Assembly: GCF_021026375.1 (NCBI RefSeq)
Contig: NZ_JAJNDB010000003.1
Coordinates: forward strand, 1-64,000
Length of the DNA: 64,000 nucleotides
Reading direction: 5' to 3'
From: Actinomycetospora endophytica
Lineage (GTDB): Bacteria; Actinomycetota; Actinomycetes; Mycobacteriales; Pseudonocardiaceae
The first letter of the stretch is position 1; each line of letters begins with the position of its first letter. Under the pieces are notes generated by a model. It searched no databases and had not been told where the DNA came from. It saw only the letters and a program-made list of their open reading frames with translations. The position numbers and the translations under genes are program-made. This document shows, in pieces, positions 8,983 through 18,720 of this stretch.

Positions 8983-9920
8983 GGTCGTTCCGCTACCACG
9001 TGGTGTCGGTCTGCGCGGTGCTGCTGGCCCTCGGGCTCGGCGTCGCGCTCGGGGCCTCGTCGTTGTCGTCGTCGATGCTCGGCGGGGTGTCCTCCGACCG
9101 TGCCGACCTGAACGGACAGGTCGGGAGCCTCACCGCCGACCGCGACGCCGCCCGCGCGCAGCAGGCCCAGTCCGACCGGGCGCTCGCCGCGGCGGCCCCC
9201 GGCCTGCTCGCCGGGCACCTCGCCGCCCGCAGCGTCGTCCTCCTCGCCGCGCCCGACGCCGCGCCGGACGACCTCGACGCGGTGTCCGGGCTGGTCGGGC
9301 AGGCGGGCGGGCACGTCACCGGCCGGCTCGGCCTCACCGACGCCACGCTCGCGCCCGACCGCGCCGACGCCCTGCGCAGCCTGGTCACCCGCGTGCTGCC
9401 CGCGGGGGTCCAGCTGCCGCGGACCACCGACGCCGGCGCGCTGACCGGAGCGCTGCTGGGATCGCTCGTCACCAGCGGCAAGGGTCCGACGAGCAGCCCG
9501 GCCGAGGTCGGGACCGCGTTCACCGCCCTGGCCGACGGCGGGTTCCTCGCGCCGGGGGCCGCGCCGGCCCCGGCGCAGGTCGCGGTCGTCGTCACCGGCG
9601 ACGGACCGGCCTCGACCCCGGACGCCGCCGGTCGCGCGAGCGCCCTGGCGAAGATCGCCGGCGCCGTGCACTCCGGGGGCGCGGGCACCGTCGTCGCGTC
9701 CCGTGCCGCCTCCGGGGAGGTCGCCGCCGTCCGCGCCGACCCGTCCCTGGGCGGGGTGTCGACGGTCGACGGGGTCGGTACGACGGCGGGTCGGATCGCC
9801 ACGGTGCTCGCCGCGGGCGAGCAGGTCCAGGGACGGTCCGGCAGTTATGGCACCGCACCGGGGGCGAAAGCCCTGCCGGGTGCGGGGGCGGCGCCCGCGG
9901 CGGGGGCGCCGCCCGCTTGA
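8979..9920 (+). CDS. steB: SteB/MctB-like membrane-anchored protein (Rv1698-like, PF11382)
   Basis: The product has 313 residues. One N-terminal membrane segment (about 6-27, HVVSVCAVLLALGLGVALGA) is followed by a short coiled coil (about 38-62) and an extracytoplasmic Ala/Gly/Pro-rich domain. This is the layout of M. tuberculosis MctB/Rv1698 (copper-transport annotation) and corynebacterial SteB. The extracellular coiled coil is the part known to engage cell-wall hydrolases in SteB. It overlaps steA by 4 nt. I favour the SteB role because steA is its partner, and see no obvious metal-binding cluster. Confidence 0.85.
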   Translation: MRSFRYHVVSVCAVLLALGLGVALGASSLSSSMLGGVSSDRADLNGQVGSLTADRDAARAQQAQSDRALAAAAPGLLAGHLAARSVVLLAAPDAAPDDLDAVSGLVGQAGGHVTGRLGLTDATLAPDRADALRSLVTRVLPAGVQLPRTTDAGALTGALLGSLVTSGKGPTSSPAEVGTAFTALADGGFLAPGAAPAPAQVAVVVTGDGPASTPDAAGRASALAKIAGAVHSGGAGTVVASRAASGEVAAVRADPSLGGVSTVDGVGTTAGRIATVLAAGEQVQGRSGSYGTAPGAKALPGAGAAPAAGAPPA

Positions 9921-12580
<2,660 letters not shown>

Positions 12581-12718
12581 GTGTCGGGGGTCGCATGACG
12601 GCTCCCGAGAGCCGGACGAGGGGCACTGGGGCATCGGCGACGGCCATCCCGCATGCGTGGCGTGCTGATGATCAACGGCGAGATCGCGTCGTTCCCGTGT
12701 CCGTCGGTAGCCGCGGGT

Positions 12719-12724
12719 TAGCGT
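12719..12724 (+). promoter_or_regulatory. -10 box for xerD
   Basis: TAGCGT in GGGTTAGCGTCGG ends about 21 nt before xerD, whose ribosome binding site GGGGAGGTGG follows. The 165-nt gap from 12581 to 12745 shows no other supported feature. Confidence 0.45.
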
Positions 12725-12745
12725 CGGTCCCGGGGAGGTGGCGGG

Positions 12746-13681
12746 ATGGCGGTGAGCGAGGCGGCACCCGAGCTCGTCGACGCCGTCACCACCTACCTCG
12801 ACCACCTCGACGTCGAACGCGGCATGTCGCCGCACACGCTGTCGAACTACCGCCGCGACCTCGAGCGGTACCTGGAGCACCTCACCCGGGCGGGTCGGGC
12901 CGAGCTCGCCGAGGTCCGTGGGGGCGACGTCGGCGAGTTCCTGATCGCGCTGCGCCGGGGCGACGACGAGCACCGGCCGCTGGCGACGTCGTCGGCCACC
13001 CGCGCCGTCGTCGCCGTCCGCGGGCTGCACCGGTTCGCGCTGGCCGAGGGGCTCGTGGTCCGCGACGTCGCCGCCGACGTGCACCCGCCGTCGTCGGCCA
13101 AGCGCCTGCCGAAGGCCCTCGACGTCACGACGGTGACGCGGCTCCTGGAGGCGCCGCCCGACGACGACCCGCGCGGGGTCCGCGACCGCGCGCTGCTCGA
13201 GATGCTCTATTCGACCGGGGCCCGGATCACCGAGATCACCGACCTCGACGTCGACGACGTGGACGCCGAGCAGCGGACCGTCGTGCTCACCGGCAAGGGC
13301 GGCAAGCAGCGGCTGGTGCCGGTCGGGCGCCCGGCGCTCGCGGCGCTGGAGGCCTACCGGGTGCGGGCGCGGCCGGGATTCGCGACGCGCGGCCGCGGCA
13401 CCCCGGCCCTGTTCCTCAACGCGCGCGGGGCGCGGCTCTCGCGGCAGAGCGCGTGGAACGTGATCCGCGAGGCGGCCGAGCGGGCGGGACTGACGCAGTC
13501 GATCTCCCCGCACACCCTGCGGCACTCGTTCGCGACGCACCTGCTCGACGGCGGCGCCGACCTGCGCGTGGTGCAGGAGCTGCTCGGGCACGCGTCGGTG
13601 ACGACGACGCAGATCTACACGCTGGTCACGGTCGACACGCTGCGCGAGGTGTTCGCGACGTCGCATCCGCGGTCCCGATAG
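12746..13681 (+). CDS. xerD: Tyrosine recombinase XerD
   Basis: The product has 311 residues, normal for XerD, which resolves chromosome dimers at dif together with XerC and FtsK. The N-terminal SAM-like domain contains [17 protein letters not shown]. The catalytic residues are all present: Arg in STGARITEI, Lys in [22 protein letters not shown] (HxxR), the His in [13 protein letters not shown] and the Tyr nucleophile in the same motif. It is not an element-borne integrase, since its place after the NUDIX gene matches Rv1701. It ends at a strong hairpin. Confidence 0.95.
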   Translation: MAVSEAAPELVDAVTTYLDHLDVERGMSPHTLSNYRRDLERYLEHLTRAGRAELAEVRGGDVGEFLIALRRGDDEHRPLATSSATRAVVAVRGLHRFALAEGLVVRDVAADVHPPSSAKRLPKALDVTTVTRLLEAPPDDDPRGVRDRALLEMLYSTGARITEITDLDVDDVDAEQRTVVLTGKGGKQRLVPVGRPALAALEAYRVRARPGFATRGRGTPALFLNARGARLSRQSAWNVIREAAERAGLTQSISPHTLRHSFATHLLDGGADLRVVQELLGHASVTTTQIYTLVTVDTLREVFATSHPRSR

Positions 13682-13696
13682 GTGCGCTTCGCGCCT

Positions 13697-13736
13697 GTGA
13701 GCAGTAATTGACGCCAGAGCGTCAATTACTGCTCAC
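13697..13736. terminator. Perfect 18-bp hairpin between convergent xerD and amidase genes
   Basis: GTGAGCAGTAATTGACGC pairs perfectly with GCGTCAATTACTGCTCAC across a CAGA loop. It is AT-rich for this genome. The amidase stop codon (13733-13735) lies inside the right arm. It most likely ends transcription from both sides. The sub-words GACGC...GCGTC and GCAGTA...TACTGC recur in the hairpins at 43025 and 44722. Confidence 0.85.
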
Positions 13737-14902
13737 GAGCGCGTCAGCGCACCCAGGGACGAATCGGAACCGGGCGCCGCGATCGCCGACAGCCCCACCG
13801 GTGCGCCGTCGACCGTCATCAGCGGCATCGACAGCGCGGGCGCCCCGGCCAGACCGGCGAGGCAGGTCAGTCCCAGGGTCGCGGCGCGGGCGGCCTCGAC
13901 CTCGGGGGCGCCTGGGACGACATCGCGTCGGGGCGCCGGGCCGGACGCCGACGGCAGGAGCAGCACGACGCCGGGTGCGAGGATCTCCCGCAGCGCGCTC
14001 CGCGCCTCGGCGACGACCGCGCGGGCCGCCACTGCCTCGTCGCCGGAGATCGTCGACGCCGTGGCGAACCGCGACGCGACGTCCGGCCCGAGCGCGTCCG
14101 GGTGCGCGGCCACCCACGCGCCGTGCGCGGCCCACGCCTCGTGCCCCTGCACCGTCCGGAACGCCGCGGCCCAGCGCGCCAGCAGGTCAGCGGCCACCGC
14201 CACGGTCCCCACCGACGACAGCCCCAGACCGGCCACGGCCTCGTCGAACGCCGACCGCACCGGGCCGGGCAACCCCGCGATCAGCGCCGGCACGACCACC
14301 CCACACACCACCGGCGCCACCCCGGCCGACGGCAGCAACGCCGTCGTGACCCGTCGCAGCGTCCCCGCGTCGCGCGTCAGCCAGCCGACGGCGTCGAAGC
14401 TCGGCGCCAGCGGCAGCATCCCGGCGCGGGACACGGCGCCGTGCGTGGTCCGCAGCCCGTAGAGCCCCTGGTAGGAGGCGGGGACGCGGATCGAGCCCGC
14501 CGTGTCGGTGCCGAGCCCGACGTCGACCAGCCCGGCCGCCACCGCCGACGCCGGGCCGCTGCTGGAGCCGCCGGGGATGCGGTCGGGCGCTGCCGGGTTG
14601 GGCGGGGCGCCGTGGTGGGCGTTGGTGCCGGCGAGGCTGTAGGCGAGCTCGTCGGTGCGGGCGATGCCGGTGACGTCGGCCCCGGCCGCGAGCAGGGTCC
14701 CGACGACGGCGGCGTGCTCGGCGGACAGCGGCGCCTGAGCGAGCCACGTCGGGTTGCCCGCGCCGATCGGGTGCCCGCGCACGGCGAACACGTCCTTCAC
14801 CGCCACGGTCGTCCCGGCCAGCGGCCCGCCCCGCACCCCGGCCGCCAGGGGATCCCCGACGACACGCCACACCGACGTGTCCACCGGGGACGCGACGGTC
14901 AC
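13733..14902 (-). CDS. Amidase signature family protein
   Basis: The product has 389 residues. It carries the amidase Ser-cisSer-Lys triad region: VAVKDVF (Lys), PGGSSSGPASAVAAG (cis-Ser loop) and GTDTAGSIRVPAS (nucleophile Ser). It is shorter than GatA (about 480) and lies in a catabolic operon, so it is a hydrolase of small amides rather than a tRNA amidotransferase subunit. GTG 14902 overlaps the stop of the acetamidase gene, so it is the last gene of the five-gene operon. The substrate is unknown. Confidence 0.85.
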   Translation of the reverse strand: MTVASPVDTSVWRVVGDPLAAGVRGGPLAGTTVAVKDVFAVRGHPIGAGNPTWLAQAPLSAEHAAVVGTLLAAGADVTGIARTDELAYSLAGTNAHHGAPPNPAAPDRIPGGSSSGPASAVAAGLVDVGLGTDTAGSIRVPASYQGLYGLRTTHGAVSRAGMLPLAPSFDAVGWLTRDAGTLRRVTTALLPSAGVAPVVCGVVVPALIAGLPGPVRSAFDEAVAGLGLSSVGTVAVAADLLARWAAAFRTVQGHEAWAAHGAWVAAHPDALGPDVASRFATASTISGDEAVAARAVVAEARSALREILAPGVVLLLPSASGPAPRRDVVPGAPEVEAARAATLGLTCLAGLAGAPALSMPLMTVDGAPVGLSAIAAPGSDSSLGALTRS

Positions 14903-15981
14903 CGGAAGTCTGCCTTGCGGATGGACCCGTGCACGCCCTTGGTGCCGTCGACGACCTGCGAGACCGCGTAGTCCGTCGCCACCGACAGGTAGGCGTAGGC
15001 CTGGCGACGGTCCATCCCGTAGCAGCGGGTGAGGAGGTCCAGCGAGCCCCGGACGGCGTCGCGCATGGCCTCGTCGAGGTCCGGGTCGAGACCGATCGGG
15101 ATCCACAGGTCGGGGGTCTCGCCGAGCGGCCCGGACAATGCCCCGAACCGCGCCGCGGCCTCGTCGGCGGGCACCAGGTCGAGGCGCAGAGAAGCACGTA
15201 GCGGCGCCTCGAACGCCGTCAGGGCCACCTCGCCGTCGCCCTGGGCGAAGTGCGGGTCCCCGACCCCGACGAGTGCCTCCGGCACCTGGACCGGCAGGTG
15301 CAGCGTGGCGCCGACCCCGAGCAGCCGGACGTCGATGTTGCCGCCGTGCCGCGCGGGCGCCACCGAGTGCACCCGTTCGGCCTCGGCCACGCCCATGAAC
15401 CCGAGGAACGGGGACAGCGGGAACCGGGCCCGCCGTTCCGGGTCGTCCGCACGCAGGGCGATCGACCCGACCCCGTCCTCGACCAGGCAGAACGCGCTGA
15501 ACACCGGGTCGTCGCCGATGACCTCACCCGGTAGGGCCCCGAGACCGTGCCGGGTGGAGACGATCCCGTAGGGCACGCGCGGGACGAGGTCGAGCACAGT
15601 GATCGAGACGACGTCGCCGGGCCGGGCGCCGGTGACCGCGATCGGGCCGGTGACGACGTGCGGCCCGTCCGCGGAGGGGTCGTGCGACAGCGGCGAGGAG
15701 GCGATCGCCGCGGCATCGTCGAGCACCGCCTCCCCGGGCACCCCGAACCCGCCGAAGAAACGGACCGGGTCGCGGCCCTGGTCGCCGAGGATGCCCTCGT
15801 GGCTCACGGTGTCGACGGACACCACGGACCCCGGCGCGACCTCGAGCACCGGTCCGTCGCCGGCCCCGGGCATCCAGCCCCAGGAGACGGTCTCGGGGGT
15901 GGACGGCAGGTCGGCGCCGGAACCGTCCAGTGGTGGGACGGCGGCGAGTGCTTTCGCGAGGCGTTCCGGGGCCACGGTCAT
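14899..15981 (-). CDS. Acetamidase/formamidase family protein (FmdA/AmdA type)
   Basis: The product has 360 residues. It shows the metal-dependent acetamidase/formamidase layout: SVDTVSHEGILGDQG early, DPHFAQGDGEVALTAFE in the middle and the conserved LSVATDYAVSQVVDG near the C-terminus. It releases ammonia from a short amide. It overlaps the GntR gene upstream (ATGA) and the amidase gene downstream (GTGA). Pairing two unrelated amidases suggests sequential hydrolysis of a larger nitrogen compound. Confidence 0.87.
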   Translation of the reverse strand: MTVAPERLAKALAAVPPLDGSGADLPSTPETVSWGWMPGAGDGPVLEVAPGSVVSVDTVSHEGILGDQGRDPVRFFGGFGVPGEAVLDDAAAIASSPLSHDPSADGPHVVTGPIAVTGARPGDVVSITVLDLVPRVPYGIVSTRHGLGALPGEVIGDDPVFSAFCLVEDGVGSIALRADDPERRARFPLSPFLGFMGVAEAERVHSVAPARHGGNIDVRLLGVGATLHLPVQVPEALVGVGDPHFAQGDGEVALTAFEAPLRASLRLDLVPADEAAARFGALSGPLGETPDLWIPIGLDPDLDEAMRDAVRGSLDLLTRCYGMDRRQAYAYLSVATDYAVSQVVDGTKGVHGSIRKADFR

Positions 15982-16688
15982 GAGCCGGCTCCTTCGTCGG
16001 TGGCCAGACGGGTCAGGGCGGCGACGGCGCGCAGGTGGTCGGCCATCGCCGCCCGCGCCGCCTCGCCGTCGCGGGCCCGGACTGCCGCGAGGATCGCCCG
16101 GTGCCCCTCGACCGAGACCCGGCGCGCGCGGCGGGTGGTGTGCGAGCGGCGCCGCACGTCGGGGGTCCACGAGCAGGCGAGCGTGTTGACGGTCGCGAGC
16201 AGCGGGTTCTGGCTCGCGCGGGCGAGCGCGGAGTGGAACTCGACGTCGAGGCGCACCGAGTCCGCGGTGACCAGCCCGTCGTGCGAGCGGGCGAGGATGT
16301 CGTCGAGCTGCAGCAGGTCCGACGCGGTGGCCCGCAGCGCCGCGAACTCGGCGATCCGGGGCTCGACGACGGCCCGCAGTTCGGCGACGTCGGCGAGCTC
16401 CTTCTCGGTCTCGTCCAGCCCGGCGTGGAGCTCGCCGACCTGCGCGGGCGGCAGGCAGACGACGGTGCCGCGGCCCTGCACCCGTTCGACGAGGCTCTTC
16501 GACTCGAGGTGCCCCAGCGCGTCGCGCACCGAGCCCCGCGACACGGTGAGGGACTCGGCCAGCTCCCGCTCGGGCGGCAGCTTCGCGCCCGGGGCGAGCT
16601 CCCCGGTCGCGATGAGGCGCTCGAGGTGCGCGGCGATCTCGACCCCGACGCCGCGGGTGCGGCGCTGCGGGAGCGGGGGAACGGTCAT
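15978..16688 (-). CDS. GntR family regulator, FadR/FCD type
   Basis: The product has 236 residues. The winged helix is at about 15-75 (AHLERLIATGELAPGAKLPPERELAESL, then VSRGSVRDALGHLESKSLVERVQGRGT). The C-terminal half is an all-helical FCD ligand domain with conserved Asp/His positions (LDVEFHSALARAS). It is embedded in the operon it probably controls. A perfect TGGTC-C-GACCA site before the first operon gene is the likely operator. Confidence 0.88.
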   Translation of the reverse strand: MTVPPLPQRRTRGVGVEIAAHLERLIATGELAPGAKLPPERELAESLTVSRGSVRDALGHLESKSLVERVQGRGTVVCLPPAQVGELHAGLDETEKELADVAELRAVVEPRIAEFAALRATASDLLQLDDILARSHDGLVTADSVRLDVEFHSALARASQNPLLATVNTLACSWTPDVRRRSHTTRRARRVSVEGHRAILAAVRARDGEAARAAMADHLRAVAALTRLATDEGAGS

Positions 16689-16706
16689 CGACGGGCTCCA
16701 GGGGTC

Positions 16707-17285
16707 TCAGTGCTGCGGGGCGGGATCGCCCGACGACGGGGCGGGGCGCGGCACCGCGTCGTGGGCGGCGGCCCCGGTGTCGGTCGCCGGCGCGGACCGA
16801 GTGGCGATCGCGTGCGCGACGAGCGCGAACACCGGGCCGAGCGCGTTCATCGCCAGCACCGACACCCACGCGGCCCACGGATTCGACGGCGCGAAGCCGA
16901 ACCCGCCGAACATCGTCGCGAAGTACGACGCGAACCCCAGGAACATGCCGGGGATCAGCGCGAGCGCCCGCGTCCGGCCCGCGTACATCAGCGCGGTGTT
17001 GACCACCAGGATGATCACGGCGAGCACCGCGTCCTGCGCGAGCTGCCCGGACCCCGGCTTCAGTGCCGTGTCCAGCAGGACGATGACCAGCGCGAACGTC
17101 GACCCGGCGGCCATCGTCGGCCAGAGCTTCACCAGCGTCGCCCGGGTCGGTCCGCCGGCGAGGAAGGTCGCCGCCCAGCCGATGAAGATCCCCCACACCG
17201 GGAGGTTCAGGGCGTTGCCGCCGATGAAGGCGGTGGTGGCGGCCAGGATCGAGGAGACGATCTCGTTCGGGAGTCGCAGTCGCAT
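16707..17285 (-). CDS. DUF1097-like multispanning membrane protein
   Basis: The product has 192 residues with five or six hydrophobic segments and a variable Pro/Ala tail. The run SILAATTAFIGGNALNLPVW and the Gly/Ala-rich helices fit the DUF1097 family. It lies 18 nt upstream of the GntR gene and 22 nt downstream of the amidohydrolase gene. I infer that it takes up the operon's substrate, but no transport motif proves it. Confidence 0.7.
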   Translation of the reverse strand: MRLRLPNEIVSSILAATTAFIGGNALNLPVWGIFIGWAATFLAGGPTRATLVKLWPTMAAGSTFALVIVLLDTALKPGSGQLAQDAVLAVIILVVNTALMYAGRTRALALIPGMFLGFASYFATMFGGFGFAPSNPWAAWVSVLAMNALGPVFALVAHAIATRSAPATDTGAAAHDAVPRPAPSSGDPAPQH

Positions 17286-17307
17286 GGGTCCCCCTGGAGG
17301 GGTCGGG

Positions 17308-18579
17308 TCAGCGGCGACGGTGCAGCTGGACGGTGCGTTCAGTGGTGGCGACGACCCGGCCGCGCTTGAGCACGTACCGGCGGTCGGCGCGGGCCAGCAG
17401 CGCCTCGGTGGCGTTGGGCGCCGCGAGGACGACGAGGTCGGCGTCGGCACCGACGTGCAGGCCGTGACGGTCGCCGCGGCCGACGATGGCCGCGGCGTCG
17501 TCGGTGGCCATCGTGACGAGGCGGGCCATGTCGTCGGGCCCGGCGAGGTGGGAGGTCTGGGCGAGGAAGAGCGCGACGTCGAGGACGTCGGCGATGCCGA
17601 ACGGGGTGAACGCGTTGCGGACGTTGTTCGACGAGAGCCCGGTGCGGACCCCGGCGTCGAGCAGGGCGCGGACCGGCGCGATCCCGCGGCGGACGTTGAC
17701 CTCGTCGTTCCGGCCGCCGAGGTGCATGTCGGTCATCGGCAGGACGACCACCGCGACGCCCGCGTCGGCGAGCTCGCCCAGGACCCGCTTGCGGGCGTCG
17801 GGCACCAGGCTCGCCAGCGACGTCATGTGCCCGACCGTCACGCGACCGCCCATCCCGTGAGCCCGCGTCCGGTCGGCGATGTGCTCGGCGAGCGCGTAGC
17901 GGGGGTCGGAGGTGTCGTCGGCGAGGTCGGCGTGGATGTCGACGGGCACCCCGAAGCGCTCGGCCAGCGCGAAGACCCGGTCGACGTGCTCACGGCACTC
18001 GTCGAGGGTCGCCTCCTGGTAGCTGCAGCCCCCGACGACGTCGGCGCCCGCCCGCAGGCCCTCGACCAGCAGGTCCTCGGTGCCGGGCGAGCGCAGGATG
18101 CCCTCCTGCGGGAAGGCCACGACCTGCAGGTCGACCAGGTCGGCGTAGGACTCGCGCAGCGCCAGCATCGCCTCGAGCCCGGTGAGGCCGACGATCGGGT
18201 CGACGTCGGGCTGGGCCCGGATCACGGTGGTGCCGTGGGTGACGGCCTGCTCGAGCAGGCGCCCGGCGCGCTCGGCCACCGACTCCCGGGTGAACGCGGC
18301 CTTGAGCCGGCCGGTGATCTCGATGGCGGCGGCGAGCGTGCCGTCCGGGTTGGGCTCCTCGGCGTCGAGCAGCGCCTTGTCGAGGTGCAGATGGGGCTCG
18401 ATGAGCCCGGGGATCACCGCGTCACCGGAGCAGTCGATCACCGTCGTCGCCGTGGTGGAGGTGCCGATCGCGGTGATGCGGCCGTCGTCGACGGTGATGT
18501 CGACAGGCCCGCTGCCGTCGGGCAGCCGGGCGTCGCGCAGCACGACGTCGGGCGGCGGCGGGCTCGACGGTGTGGTCAC
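17308..18579 (-). CDS. Cytosine-deaminase-like amidohydrolase
   Basis: The product has 423 residues. It has the amidohydrolase barrel features IPGLIEPHLHLDK (metal-binding His pair), DIHADLAD, and VGHMTSL. The position where CodA-type enzymes have the metal-binding Asp (GxDD/N) reads LSSNNVRNAF, so Asn replaces Asp. Similar SNN/TNN sequences exist in a sub-branch of the family as far as I recall. GTG 18579 is chosen for its GGAGAAGG ribosome binding site; an upstream in-frame start at 18630 would cross the operator. It is the first gene of the operon. Confidence 0.8.
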   Translation of the reverse strand: MTTPSSPPPPDVVLRDARLPDGSGPVDITVDDGRITAIGTSTTATTVIDCSGDAVIPGLIEPHLHLDKALLDAEEPNPDGTLAAAIEITGRLKAAFTRESVAERAGRLLEQAVTHGTTVIRAQPDVDPIVGLTGLEAMLALRESYADLVDLQVVAFPQEGILRSPGTEDLLVEGLRAGADVVGGCSYQEATLDECREHVDRVFALAERFGVPVDIHADLADDTSDPRYALAEHIADRTRAHGMGGRVTVGHMTSLASLVPDARKRVLGELADAGVAVVVLPMTDMHLGGRNDEVNVRRGIAPVRALLDAGVRTGLSSNNVRNAFTPFGIADVLDVALFLAQTSHLAGPDDMARLVTMATDDAAAIVGRGDRHGLHVGADADLVVLAAPNATEALLARADRRYVLKRGRVVATTERTVQLHRRR

Positions 18580-18608
18580 GGCCTTCTCCAGTGGTTCGAG
18601 TGGTCGAG

Positions 18609-18619
18609 TGGTCCGACCA
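18609..18619. promoter_or_regulatory. Probable GntR/FadR-type operator
   Basis: TGGTCCGACCA is a perfect inverted repeat (TGGTC-C-GACCA) located 30-40 nt upstream of the first operon gene. It equals the core of the E. coli FadR consensus TGGTCNGAC. The operon encodes a FadR-type regulator, so autoregulation is likely. Confidence 0.65.
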
Positions 18620-18720
18620 ATCTCGACCACGAGTCAGCCATGCGTCGAGTCGGGGGAGAAGGGGTGTTGCACCGTGTTCACGAGACGGTGACGCCGGGCG
18701 CGATCCGCGACCCGCCGTCG

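Noticed and set aside
12746..13681. XerD as the integrase of the neighbouring accessory block
   Set aside because: It sits in the conserved place after the NUDIX gene with full XerD features, and no attachment repeat marks the block.
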